In this document: positions 7,375 through 15,054 of the stretch, piece by piece
Layout of the letters: every line of letters starts with the position of its first letter
Position numbering within the stretch: the first letter of the stretch is position 1
Assembly (NCBI RefSeq): GCF_021699195.1
Contig: NZ_SSXE01000098.1
Location: 1 to 34,969, forward strand
Source of the DNA: Nonomuraea sp. MG754425
GTDB lineage: Bacteria; Actinomycetota; Actinomycetes; Streptosporangiales; Streptosporangiaceae
DNA length: 34,969 bases
Direction: 5' to 3'
Notes under the pieces: model-generated
Told to the model about the DNA's origin: nothing
Database searches by the model: none
Seen by the model: the letters and a program-made list of their open reading frames with translations, nothing else
Position numbers and translations under genes: made by a program

Positions 7375-8158
7375 ACCGGTCGGGGCGATCACCCGGGGCA
7401 CGACCGGCCACAACCGGCTGCGGCGCGGCGACCGCTGGATCGCGGCAGTGCACGGACCGCTGCTGCGCTCGGCCGCCCGGCCGCTGGTCGTGGACCTCGG
7501 GTACGGGGCCTCGCACACCACGACGCTGGAGCTGTTCACCCGGTTGCGCCGGGTGAACCCCGACGTCGAGGTGGTGGGGATCGAGATCGACCCGGCCAGG
7601 GTGGCGGCGGCCAGGCCGTACGAGCGGGAGGGGCTGAGCTTCCGGCTGGGCGGCTTCGAGTTGCCCGTCCCGCGCCCGCCGACCCTCGTACGGGCCTTCA
7701 ACGTGCTGCGCCAGTACGGCGAGGACGAGGCGTGGCACTACTGGGACGTGCTCCGGGGCCGCCTGGCCCCGGACGGCGTGCTGGTCGAGGGCACCTGCTC
7801 CGAGAACGGGCGGCGGGCGGTGTGGGCGGGGCTCTCGCCTCGGGGGCCGGAGACCATCACGTTCTCCGCCCGGTTCGACGCCTTCGAGCGGCCGTCCGAT
7901 CTGGCCGACCGGCTGCCGAAGACGCTCATCCACCGGAACGTGCCGGGTGAGCGGATCCACACGTTTCTGAGCGACTTCGACCGGGCCTGGGCGGTGAGCG
8001 CCCCGTACGGGGCGCACGGGCGGCGGCAGCGGTGGCTGGCCGCGATCGGGGTCCTGGCGGCGTCCTGGCCGGTCCCGGTGCGTCCGCCGCTGGGTGGTGC
8101 GGCCCGGTGGCGGCTCGGCGAGCTGACCCTGCCGTGGACGGCCGTAGCTCCCCGGTAA
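7367..8158 (+). CDS. Class I SAM-dependent methyltransferase-like protein
   Basis: The 263-aa protein has a Rossmann-type core. Motif I is VVDLGYGASHTTT (about 41-53), the acidic end of beta-2 is VVGIEIDPARV, and PTLVRAFNVLRQY is the motif IV region. No substrate-specific motif was recognised. I chose the GTG at 7367, which overlaps the SDR stop (GTGGCTAG); the longer frame from 7331 adds only Arg/Pro-rich residues from the SDR reading. Tight coupling suggests the methyltransferase and SDR act in one pathway, which is inference. The C-terminal third (RPSDLADRLPKTLIHRNVPGERIHTFLSDFDRAW) is specific to this protein type. Confidence 0.8.
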   Translation: MARPVGAITRGTTGHNRLRRGDRWIAAVHGPLLRSAARPLVVDLGYGASHTTTLELFTRLRRVNPDVEVVGIEIDPARVAAARPYEREGLSFRLGGFELPVPRPPTLVRAFNVLRQYGEDEAWHYWDVLRGRLAPDGVLVEGTCSENGRRAVWAGLSPRGPETITFSARFDAFERPSDLADRLPKTLIHRNVPGERIHTFLSDFDRAWAVSAPYGAHGRRQRWLAAIGVLAASWPVPVRPPLGGAARWRLGELTLPWTAVAPR

Positions 8159-8293
8159 CCGCGAATCCCCCAGTAAATGGTCTATTTCGCACACGTGGTC
8201 GCCGGTATATGGTCACGGTGCGGTCCAACTCGTTCAAGTTCGGTCGCAACCTGGTCGGGGGAAGTCAGGCACGGTCCTCGTCAAGGAGCCGAG

Positions 8294-11038
8294 ATGAGCA
8301 GATTCTCAGGCTGGGCCAGCCGTCTCACCGCGGTGCTGGTCCTCATCGGAGCAGTCGTCGCCTTACCCGCGCAGGAGGCGCTCGCCGCGCCCCCGCTCAC
8401 CACCCCATGGACCGCCGAGGTCACCCCGGACAACGCCCTGCCGGAGTATCCGCGGCCCCAGCTCGTACGCCCGGAGTGGCAGAACCTCAACGGCCTGTGG
8501 CAGTTCGCCGCGACCGGCTCCCTCACCACCCCGCCCACCGGCCAGGAGCTCGCCGAACGGGTGCTGGTCCCGTACCCGATCGAATCCGGGCTCTCCCGGA
8601 TCCAGCGGCACGAGGACCGCATGTGGTACCGCCGGACCTTCACCGTCCCGGGCGCCTGGTCCGGGCGGCGCGTCCGGCTCAACTTCGGCGCGGTGAGCTG
8701 GGAGACCAGGGTGTGGGTGAACGGCACCGCGGTCGGCACCCACACCGGCGGGTACGACCCGTTCAGCCTCGACGTCACCTCCGCCCTGCGCTCCGGCTCG
8801 AACGAGCTCATCGTCGGCGTGTACGCCCCGGTGGACGCGGCCGGAGCCCCCGTCGGCAAGCAGCGCCGCGCCCCCAGCGGCATCTTCTACACCGCCCACT
8901 CCGGCATCTGGCAGACCGTGTGGATGGAGCCGGTCAACGCCGCGAGCGTCACCCGCCTCGACACCACGCCCGACGTCGCGGCCGGGCAGCTCGACCTCGT
9001 CGTGCAGGCGGCGGGGGCATCGGGACAGCAGGTCAGGGCCGAGGTGCTGACCGGCGGGAACGTGGTCGGCACGGTCACCGGCGCGATCGGCGCGCACCTG
9101 CGGGTGCCGGTGCCGAACGCCCGCCTGTGGACGCCCGACGACCCCTTCCTGTACGACCTGCGCGTCACGCTGACCGGCACCGGCGGCGGCGACGTCGTGA
9201 CCGGGTACTTCGGCATGCGCTCGGTCGGCAAGGCGGTCGTCGGCGGGGTGCTGCGCCCGACCCTCAACGGCCGGTTCGTCTTCCAGCTCGGCACCCTCGA
9301 CCAGGGCTACTGGCCCGACGGCGTCTCCACCGCCCCCACCGACGCGGCCCTGCGCTTCGACCTGGAGCAGCAGAAGGCGCTCGGCTTCAACACCGTGCGC
9401 AAGCACGTCAAGGTCGAGCCCGCCCGCTGGTACTACTGGGCCGACCGGCTCGGCCTGATGGTCTGGCAGGACATGCCGTCGATGCGCACCGGCGTCAGCC
9501 CGTCCACCGCCGACCGGGCCACCTTCGAGAGCGAACTGCGCCGCGTCGTGGACCACCTGCGCGGGATCACCTCGATCGTGCAGTGGGTGCCGTTCAACGA
9601 GGGCTGGGGCGAGTACGACCCCGCCCGCATCGCCGACCTGGTCAAGAGCTGGGACCCCAGCCGCCTGGTGAACAACAACTCCGGCTCCAACTGCTGCGGC
9701 TTCGACGGCGGCAACGGCGACGTGGTGGACGACCACATCTACGTCGGCCCCGGCACCCCGCAGCGGCCCAGCGCGACCAGGGTCGCCGTGCTCGGCGAGT
9801 TCGGCGGGCTCGGCCTGCTCAGCCCCGGCCACCAGTGGCCCGGCACCGGCTTCGCGTACGAGATGACCTCCGGCCCGACGGCCCTGACCGACCGCTACGT
9901 CTCCGTCAACGAGCAGCTCAAGCCGCTCATCGTGAACAACGGCCTGTCCGCCTCCATCTACACCCAGCCCACGGACGTCGAGAACGAGGTCAACGGCCTG
10001 TGGACGTACGACCGCCGGGTGCTGAAGCCGAACGCGGAGCGCGTACGGGCCGTCAACCGCTCGGTGATCCAGTCCGCGACGGGCCTGACGGCGGGCGGCC
10101 TCGTCTCGCTGCGCGTCACCACCTCCGGCCACACCGACCGCTTCCTGCGCCACCAGGACTCGCTCGCGCGCACCGACGTGGTCGGCACGGGCAGCGCGGA
10201 CGGTCTCAAGCTGGACGCCACGTTCTGGGCCCGGCCGGGCCTCGCGGACGCCACGTGCTTCTCCTTCGAGTCGCGCAACTTCCCCGGCCACTACCTGCGG
10301 CACTCGAACTCCCGGGTGCGCAAGGACGCGCGTGACGGCACGGCCCTGTTCGACCAGGACGCCACCTTCTGCGCCCGCGCCCCGCAGGCCGGCACCGGCG
10401 TGTCCCTGGAGTCGCTCAACGTGCCCGGCTCCTTCCTGCGCCACTTCGGCGACGCCGTCCACATCGCGCGCAGCGGCGGCCCCAACGCCTGGGACACCGC
10501 CACGTCGTTCGCCGCCGACGTCACCTGGCTGCCGAGCACGCCGTGGTGGCGCAGCGGCGCGGACCTGACCGTGGGGGCGGCCCAGTCGCTGCGGGTGACC
10601 ACGCCCGGCTACACCGACCGCTACCTGCGCCACCAGGACTCGCTCGCGCGCACCGACGTGGTGAACAGTTCCAGCGCCCAGTTGCTCAAGGAGGACGCCA
10701 CCTTCTACGTGCGGCGCGGCCTGGCCGAGGCGAGCTGCTTCTCCTTCGAGTCGCGCAACTTCCCCGGCCACTACCTGCGGCACGCCGACTTCCGGGTCCG
10801 CAAGGACGCGCGTGACGGCACGACGCTGTTCGACCAGGACGCCACCTTCTGCGCCCAGCCGCCCAGGGCCGGGAGCACCGGGGTGACGCTGGGCTCGGAC
10901 AACCTCTCCGGCCACGCGGTCAGGCACTACGCCGAGGCCGTGCACATCGCGGTGCCGGGCGGCCCGCACGCCTTCGACGCCTCCGCGAGCTACGACCAGG
11001 ACGTCACCTGGGCCGTGGCGCCGCCGTGGGCGCCGTGA
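8294..11038 (+). CDS. Secreted GH2-type glycosidase with two C-terminal AbfB-like domains
   Basis: The 914-aa exported enzyme starts at the ATG behind AAGGAG (the open frame runs back to 8177). Residues 1-31 are a Sec signal peptide ending in ALA|A. The N-terminal jelly roll (about 40-215) has the GH2 pattern MWYRRTFTVPGAW...NFGAVSWETRVWVNG, then an Ig-like domain (about 220-320) and a TIM barrel (about 330-600). The acid/base Glu is E436 in PFNEGWGEYD and the likely nucleophile is E502 in VLGEFGG. Residues 605-764 and 765-914 are tandem beta-trefoil repeats resembling AbfB/CBM42 domains (RYLRHQDSLARTD, FESRNFPGHYLRH), which bind arabinofuranosyl side chains. It probably trims plant hemicellulose or pectin side chains outside the cell; the bond cleaved cannot be told. 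Confidence 0.9.
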   Translation: MSRFSGWASRLTAVLVLIGAVVALPAQEALAAPPLTTPWTAEVTPDNALPEYPRPQLVRPEWQNLNGLWQFAATGSLTTPPTGQELAERVLVPYPIESGLSRIQRHEDRMWYRRTFTVPGAWSGRRVRLNFGAVSWETRVWVNGTAVGTHTGGYDPFSLDVTSALRSGSNELIVGVYAPVDAAGAPVGKQRRAPSGIFYTAHSGIWQTVWMEPVNAASVTRLDTTPDVAAGQLDLVVQAAGASGQQVRAEVLTGGNVVGTVTGAIGAHLRVPVPNARLWTPDDPFLYDLRVTLTGTGGGDVVTGYFGMRSVGKAVVGGVLRPTLNGRFVFQLGTLDQGYWPDGVSTAPTDAALRFDLEQQKALGFNTVRKHVKVEPARWYYWADRLGLMVWQDMPSMRTGVSPSTADRATFESELRRVVDHLRGITSIVQWVPFNEGWGEYDPARIADLVKSWDPSRLVNNNSGSNCCGFDGGNGDVVDDHIYVGPGTPQRPSATRVAVLGEFGGLGLLSPGHQWPGTGFAYEMTSGPTALTDRYVSVNEQLKPLIVNNGLSASIYTQPTDVENEVNGLWTYDRRVLKPNAERVRAVNRSVIQSATGLTAGGLVSLRVTTSGHTDRFLRHQDSLARTDVVGTGSADGLKLDATFWARPGLADATCFSFESRNFPGHYLRHSNSRVRKDARDGTALFDQDATFCARAPQAGTGVSLESLNVPGSFLRHFGDAVHIARSGGPNAWDTATSFAADVTWLPSTPWWRSGADLTVGAAQSLRVTTPGYTDRYLRHQDSLARTDVVNSSSAQLLKEDATFYVRRGLAEASCFSFESRNFPGHYLRHADFRVRKDARDGTTLFDQDATFCAQPPRAGSTGVTLGSDNLSGHAVRHYAEAVHIAVPGGPHAFDASASYDQDVTWAVAPPWAP
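10106..11035 (+). repeat. Tandem 480-bp duplication encoding two lectin domains
   Basis: The two units begin at 10106 and 10586 with a constant 480-bp (160-codon) offset. Long runs are identical, for example at 10143-10185 against 10623-10665 and at 10258-10305 against 10738-10785. Identity falls in loops such as 10187-10220. The constant offset and high DNA identity suggest a recent in-frame duplication or ongoing gene conversion. Confidence 0.9.
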
Positions 11039-11065
11039 GCTGACGTCTCCGGGGCGCGCCCGCGC

Positions 11066-11569
11066 TCACAGGCGCGCCTCGAAGACGGCGTACGCGGCGG
11101 CGTCGAACAGCACGAACCGCACGTCCGTCACGTCCGTCGCGGCCTGGCGGACGGTCTCCAGGGCGATGCGGGCGGCGTCGTCCACGGGCCAGCCGTAGAT
11201 GCCGGTGGAGATCGCCGGGAAGGCCACCGAGCCGGCCCCCAGCGTGTCGGCCACCCGCAGCGACTCCCGGTAGCAGGCGGTCAGCAGGTGGGAGCGGTCC
11301 TCGGTCGCCGAGTGCACGGGGCCGACGGTGTGGATCACCCACCTGGCGGGCAGCCGCCCGGCCGTCGTGGCCACGGCGTGCCCGGTCGGCAGGCCCCTGC
11401 CGTACTGGGCGGCGCGCAGCTCGCGGCATTCCGCCAGGATCTCAGGGCCGCCCCGGCGGTGGATCGCGCCGTCCACGCCCCCGCCGCCGTACAGGGAGGA
11501 GTTGGCGGCGTTGACGACGGCGTCCACCCGTTGCTCGGTGATGTCGCCCTGCACCAGTGTGAGCTTCAT
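11066..11569 (-). CDS. Macrodomain protein, probable O-acetyl-ADP-ribose deacetylase
   Basis: This 167-aa single macrodomain binds and probably hydrolyses ADP-ribose derivatives in the cytoplasm. The marks are the N-terminal VQGDIT, VVNAANSSLYGGGGVDGAIH (the Asn/Gly-rich ribose loop with the catalytic-type Asp) and AFPAISTGIYGWP (pyrophosphate loop). Together they place it with the YmdB/MacroD-like hydrolases. It is 27 bp from the convergent GH2 gene and divergent from blaI. No ADP-ribosyltransferase partner is nearby. Confidence 0.92.
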   Translation of the reverse strand: MKLTLVQGDITEQRVDAVVNAANSSLYGGGGVDGAIHRRGGPEILAECRELRAAQYGRGLPTGHAVATTAGRLPARWVIHTVGPVHSATEDRSHLLTACYRESLRVADTLGAGSVAFPAISTGIYGWPVDDAARIALETVRQAATDVTDVRFVLFDAAAYAVFEARL

Positions 11570-11647
11570 CTCACCGAGGGTGTCACGGGGGCCGCGCAGC
11601 GGAGGACACAGAGAAAAGACTCAGCACCCGGATGCCAGCTCGACGCT

Positions 11648-11662
11648 GTGTAGAGCTACGCT
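11648..11662 (+). promoter_or_regulatory. blaI -10 region with an overlapping dyad
   Basis: TACGCT (11657-11662) ends 7 nt before the GTG of blaI, fitting a leaderless start. It overlaps an imperfect dyad GTGTAG-AG-CTACGC (11648-11661; 5 of 6 positions). BlaI-type repressors bind short TGTA/TACA dyads over their own promoters, so this is a plausible autoregulatory operator. Confidence 0.45.
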
Positions 11663-11669
11663 GAAGGGC

Positions 11670-12026
11670 GTGAAGGGTCTTGGCGAGCTTGAACGCAGCA
11701 TCATGGACATCCTCTGGGCGGAGAGCAACGCGCTGACGGCCCGCGAGGTCGGCAAACTGATCGCCGACCGCGACCTGGCCCCCACCACGGTCATGACCGT
11801 TCTCGACCGCCTCACCCGCAAGGGCTTCCTCGAGCGCACCCGCGACGGCCGGGCGTGGCGCTACGAACCGGCGGAAAGCCGTGACGCGTACATCGCTGAG
11901 CTTATGCTGGAGGCCCTGGACCTGACGGGCGACCGCCTGGCCGCCCTGACCCGTTTCGCCCAGGCCGTGTCGGGCACGGAGGCGGAGGTCCTGCGCAGAG
12001 CCCTTACGGAGCTGGAGGAAGAGTGA
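11670..12026 (+). CDS. blaI: BlaI/MecI/CopY family transcriptional repressor
   Basis: This 118-aa winged-helix repressor has an N-terminal DNA-binding domain (about 1-75): LGELERSIMDILW, LTAREVGKLI, the recognition helix APTTVMTVLDRLTRKGFLER, and a wing RDGRAWRYEP. The short helical dimerisation tail follows. The start is the GTG of GKGLGELE-type family N-termini; the frame is open far upstream through the macrodomain antisense and is not real there. The stop overlaps the GTG of the M56 gene by 4 nt. In mycobacteria, BlaI controls beta-lactamase and itself and is released by beta-lactam signalling; no beta-lactamase lies in this window. Confidence 0.9.
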   Translation: MKGLGELERSIMDILWAESNALTAREVGKLIADRDLAPTTVMTVLDRLTRKGFLERTRDGRAWRYEPAESRDAYIAELMLEALDLTGDRLAALTRFAQAVSGTEAEVLRRALTELEEE

Positions 12027-12928
12027 TCACGGCAGCGGTGCTGACGAGCCTCGCCTTGGCGTGCGCGGTCGGCTCCTGGCGTTTCACCACGGCCGGATGG
12101 ACCTCACGCGCCCCCCGGCTGGCCATCATCGTCTGGCAGTCCCTCGGCGTGTCCTGGGGGCTGGCCACCACGGGCGCCATGCTCGCCTTCGCCGTCCAGC
12201 CGTACGGCGCCGGGGTGCTGCCGGGGCTGATCGCGTTCGGGCGGGGCGAGACTCCCGCGCAGGCGTGGGACCCGCTGCACGTGCTGGCCCTGATCGCGGG
12301 CCTGACCGCGCTGGCCGTGCTGGTCGCGGTGCTGCTCACCGCGGGTGTGCAGGCGCTGCGGGCCCGGCGCAGGCACCGCATGCTGCTGGCGCTGATCTCC
12401 CACGACAACCCGAGCGTGCCGGGCGTGCGGGTGCTGGCCCATCCCAGCGCCGCCGCCTACTGCGTGCCGGGGCTGCGCTCGCAGGTCGTGGTCAGTGAGG
12501 GCGCGCTCAAGCTGCTGTCGGAGGACGAGCTGACCGCGGTGCTGGCGCACGAGGCGGCGCACGTACGCGAGCGTCACGACCTGGTGCTGCTGCCGTTCGC
12601 CGCGCTGCGCCGGGCGCTGCCCTGGTCGAAGGTGGTGGCCGACGCGCAGGCGCAGGTGGAGCTGCTCGTCGAGATGGCCGCCGACGACCGCGCCCGCCGT
12701 TACTGCTCGCCGCGCCGGCTGGCCACGGCGCTGCTCAGGTTCGGCACGGCCGGAGCCATGCCGACGCCGCACGGCATGCTGGGCGTGCACGCGCAGCACG
12801 TCATGGCCAGGGTAGATCGCCTGATCAAGCCCGCTCCCGAGCTGGCCGCGTCGGTGCGTTACGGGTGGATCGCGCTGTCTGTGACGTTGCTCACCAGCGT
12901 CCCGTTTCTCTGGGTCATCCAGCTCTGA
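12023..12928 (+). CDS. M56 (BlaR1-type) membrane metallopeptidase
   Basis: The 301-aa integral membrane protease has TM helices at about 4-20, 35-58, 86-112 and 280-300. The cytoplasmic zinc site is HEAAH (H176, E177, H180) with a third ligand near E217 in EMAADDRARR. It is expected to cut BlaI and so relieve repression. Unlike staphylococcal BlaR1 it ends after the last TM and has no extracellular penicillin-binding sensor domain, as in other actinobacterial short BlaR proteins. Translational coupling with blaI (GTGA overlap) supports a dedicated pair. What triggers it is unknown. Confidence 0.9.
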   Translation: MITAAVLTSLALACAVGSWRFTTAGWTSRAPRLAIIVWQSLGVSWGLATTGAMLAFAVQPYGAGVLPGLIAFGRGETPAQAWDPLHVLALIAGLTALAVLVAVLLTAGVQALRARRRHRMLLALISHDNPSVPGVRVLAHPSAAAYCVPGLRSQVVVSEGALKLLSEDELTAVLAHEAAHVRERHDLVLLPFAALRRALPWSKVVADAQAQVELLVEMAADDRARRYCSPRRLATALLRFGTAGAMPTPHGMLGVHAQHVMARVDRLIKPAPELAASVRYGWIALSVTLLTSVPFLWVIQL

Positions 12929-12943
12929 TGCTTGCTGCTGTTA

Positions 12944-12971
12944 AGCACTCCGTTTGCAATTGCTAGCACTC
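12944..12971 (+). promoter_or_regulatory. Direct AGCACTC repeats upstream of the XRE gene
   Basis: AGCACTC occurs at 12944-12950 and 12965-12971, 21 bp apart (two helical turns). Between them are the 8-bp palindrome GCAATTGC (12956-12963) and GCTAGC (12962-12967). The unit looks like a CIRCE half-site, but the copies are direct, not inverted. This may be an operator for the XRE protein itself or for a stress regulator. Confidence 0.4.
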
Positions 12972-12982
12972 GGAGGCAGACT

Positions 12983-13483
12983 GTGGGCATGGCACTACCC
13001 AAAGTCGGCTCGATCGGTGAATACATCCGCGACCAGCGGCAGCAGGCGAAGATCTCGCTGCGCCAGCTCGCCGCGGCGGCAGGGGTCTCCAACCCCTACC
13101 TGAGCCAGATCGAGCGCGGGCTGCGCAAGCCGAGCGCGGAGATCCTCAACCAGATCGCCAAAGGTCTGCGCATCTCCTCGCAGGCGCTCTACGTGCAGGC
13201 GGGCCTTATCGAGGACCGCGAGCCGCCCAGCGACGTGATCACCGCCATCAGGGCCGACGCACATCTCAGCGAACGGCAACGCCAGGTGCTGATCGACATT
13301 TACGAGTCGTTCCGCAAGGAGAGCCAGGCCGAGGACGAGCAGACCTCCCAGAATGCGCGTCCCCGGCATGACTCCGGTCCGGACGACGAGCCGCCGCTGC
13401 CCGAGGAGTTTCTCGCCGCTCTTGAGCCCTACGCGGCGACCTCACGCAACGGCGACGTCACCCAGGAAACCAAGGAAGGTTAA
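12983..13483 (+). CDS. XRE-family helix-turn-helix regulator
   Basis: This 166-aa DNA-binding protein has a Cro/CI HTH at about 12-66 with SLRQLAAAAGVSNPYLSQIERGLRKPSAEIL, an exceptionally canonical form, then a helical linker (LSERQRQVLIDIYESF) and an acidic, disordered tail. I chose the GTG at 12983 because GGAGG lies 6 nt before it; the ATG at 12989 is also possible. It sits 3 nt upstream of the HBHA-like gene. Rv0474-Rv0475 (hbhA) in M. tuberculosis have the same order (from memory), so it probably controls that gene and itself. Confidence 0.88.
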   Translation: MGMALPKVGSIGEYIRDQRQQAKISLRQLAAAAGVSNPYLSQIERGLRKPSAEILNQIAKGLRISSQALYVQAGLIEDREPPSDVITAIRADAHLSERQRQVLIDIYESFRKESQAEDEQTSQNARPRHDSGPDDEPPLPEEFLAALEPYAATSRNGDVTQETKEG

Positions 13484-13486
13484 CCC

Positions 13487-13885
13487 ATGACGCTGGCCAC
13501 CGAGGTCAAGAAGCTCACCGAGTCCAAGCCGTTCCACGCGGTCGCCGGCGCCGGTGACTACGCGGTCGAGAAGCTGCGTGAGCTGCCGGAGCAGCTCCAG
13601 AAGCTGCAGTCGCGCCGCTCCGAACTCGCCAAGGACCTGCCTGGCAAGGCCCGCGAGTACGCCGACAAGGCCGAGGGCTTCGCCCGCGAGCTGCCCGACA
13701 GGGCCCGCGAGTACGCCGACCAGCTCACCGAGAAGGCCACCGAGGTCTACGAGGACTTCGCCGTACGCGGACGCAAGGTCGTCAGCAGGACCACCGGCGA
13801 GGCCGCCCTCGAACTCGAAGAGGTGTCGCAAGCCGTCAAGCCCGCTGCCGCCAAGAAGCCCCGCGCGACCAAGGCAGGGGCCTGA
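13487..13885 (+). CDS. HBHA-like helical protein with a Lys/Ala-rich tail
   Basis: This 132-aa protein is almost wholly alpha-helical. It has no signal peptide or TM helix. Three 18-residue units start with LP at 33, 51 and 69 (LPEQLQK, LPGKAREYADK, LPDRAREYADQ). The C-terminus is basic (KPAAAKKPRATKA). Layout and position behind the XRE gene match mycobacterial heparin-binding haemagglutinin, whose coiled coil and Lys-rich tail bind sulphated glycans and membranes; the tail here is much shorter. In a soil actinomycete a role at the membrane or with lipid inclusions is more likely than host adhesion, but that is inference. AAGGAAGG serves as the ribosome site. Confidence 0.82.
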   Translation: MTLATEVKKLTESKPFHAVAGAGDYAVEKLRELPEQLQKLQSRRSELAKDLPGKAREYADKAEGFARELPDRAREYADQLTEKATEVYEDFAVRGRKVVSRTTGEAALELEEVSQAVKPAAAKKPRATKAGA

Positions 13886-13895
13886 CCGACGCCTG

Positions 13896-13931
13896 GGCCC
13901 GTCTCCCGGCGAGCGCCGGGCGACGGGCCTT
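13896..13931 (+). terminator. Intrinsic terminator after the HBHA-like gene
   Basis: GGCCCGTC-t-CCCGGC pairs with GCCGGG-c-GACGGGCC (14 of 15 pairs) with a 4-nt loop, then CTTTCC. It ends the XRE-HBHA transcript. Confidence 0.85.
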
Positions 13932-14012
13932 TCCGTTCAGGGGTGCCCGCATGTCGGGGGCGCCTATTAGGCTGAAGCCGTTTGCATCACGGCGTTGGGC
14001 GGAGACGACTAC

Positions 14013-14378
14013 ATGAGTATGATCAACGGGGTCTTCAACCTCCTTTTCCTGGTGCTCGCCGTGGCCGTGTTCGGCATGGCGGTCTACGCGCTCGTGCACG
14101 CGCTTCGGGTGCCGGCCAACGCGTTCGTCTCGGCGGGCAAACTGCAGAAGAACCTGTGGCTGCTGATCCTCGGGCTGGCCACGCTGTTCTCGGCCGCGGG
14201 CGCGTGGAACTATCTCAACGCCTTCCTGGTCGTCGGCGGCGTCCAGTTCATCGGCATCGGCCTCGGGCTGTTCTCGATCGCGGCCGTCATCGCGGCCACG
14301 ATCTACATCGTCGACGTGAAGCCGGCGGTCAAGGGCATGGGCGGCCGGGGCAACAGCGGCCCCTACGGCCCCTGGTAG
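14013..14378 (+). CDS. DUF2516 family membrane protein
   Basis: This small integral membrane protein has 121 aa and three predicted TM helices at about 6-31, 48-67 and 71-97, with a Gly-rich cytoplasmic tail (GGRGNSGPYGPW). The ATG at 14013 has GGAG 8 nt upstream; the frame also runs back to a TTG at 13995. The function of DUF2516 is not known to me. Its place right after the HBHA-like gene is conserved in mycobacteria (Rv0476), which hints at a shared envelope role, but a terminator separates them here and TAGGCT at 13968-13973 may be its own -10. Confidence 0.85.
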   Translation: MSMINGVFNLLFLVLAVAVFGMAVYALVHALRVPANAFVSAGKLQKNLWLLILGLATLFSAAGAWNYLNAFLVVGGVQFIGIGLGLFSIAAVIAATIYIVDVKPAVKGMGGRGNSGPYGPW

Positions 14379-14381
14379 ACC

Positions 14382-15026
14382 TCACAGCAGTTCGCCCGCC
14401 AGCCAGGCGGCCAGGTTGCCGTGCCCGGCGAGCGTGGGGTGCACGCCGTCGGGCAGCACCGCCTCTCTGGGCCAGCTCCTGCGCAGCGGGTCGAGGAAGG
14501 TCACCTTGCCCGCCCTGGCCGCCTCGGCCACGGCGTCACGCACCCCGTACGCCTTCCTGGGCGGCTCCCCCAGCCAGATCGGCCCGACCATGACCGTCCT
14601 GGTCTGCGGCCACTGGGTGCGCACCTCGCTCAGCAGGCTCGCGGCGGCCTGACGCACCAGCTCCGCGCTCCACCGGCGATCGTTGTGGCCGCCCGAGATG
14701 ACCAGCAGGTCGGGCGGCGGACGCCAGGCCAGCTCCTCCTCGAACGAGCGCTGGAAGGTGCGGCCCGCCCGTCCCTCGTTGCAGAAGCCGGTGCCGCCCG
14801 CGCCCGCGATGATCGGCTGCCCGCCCATGAGCCGGGCGGCCTGCGAGGCGTACGTCTGCCAGCGCGGCACCGGCCCCGACCCGACCGTGAAGCTGTCGCC
14901 CACGAACATCATCACCGGCGCGTGCGGCTGGGCGGGCGGGGACGGCGTGCCGCCGCTCGCCGGCGCGCACGACGGCAGCCCGAGCACCGCGATCATGAGC
15001 GCGACGCGCTTCGTCAGGCCACGCAT
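14382..15026 (-). CDS. SGNH/GDSL-family lipoprotein esterase
   Basis: The 214-aa exported hydrolase has a lipoprotein signal peptide (MRGLTKRVALMIAVLGLPSC) with lipobox LPSC, so it is anchored outside the membrane. SGNH blocks are visible: GDSFTVG (Ser nucleophile), a Gly in GAGGTGF, GGHND (Asn) and DGVHPT (Asp/His). The fold suits a deacylase acting on cell-wall glycans or lipids; the substrate cannot be told. The ATG at 15026 has AGGGG 5 nt upstream; a GTG two codons earlier is less likely. It converges with the DUF2516 gene with only 3 nt between them. Confidence 0.88.
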   Translation of the reverse strand: MRGLTKRVALMIAVLGLPSCAPASGGTPSPPAQPHAPVMMFVGDSFTVGSGPVPRWQTYASQAARLMGGQPIIAGAGGTGFCNEGRAGRTFQRSFEEELAWRPPPDLLVISGGHNDRRWSAELVRQAAASLLSEVRTQWPQTRTVMVGPIWLGEPPRKAYGVRDAVAEAARAGKVTFLDPLRRSWPREAVLPDGVHPTLAGHGNLAAWLAGELL

Positions 15027-15042
15027 GAACACCCCTGGGCGC

Positions 15043-15048
15043 TAGGCT
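15043..15048 (+). promoter_or_regulatory. -10 element of the AlaX gene (leaderless)
   Basis: TAGGCT ends 6 nt before the ATG at 15055, with no Shine-Dalgarno. Confidence 0.6.
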
Positions 15049-15054
15049 GCCGAT

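Noticed and set aside
8032..10969. Long ORFs on both strands overlapping the GH2 gene
   Set aside because: Shadow frames; the 8294-11038 frame has the signal peptide, catalytic Glu residues and repeated domains.
12941..12971. A true CIRCE element for HrcA
   Set aside because: CIRCE is TTAGCACTC-N9-GAGTGCTAA; here both AGCACTC copies point the same way, so only half-sites are present.
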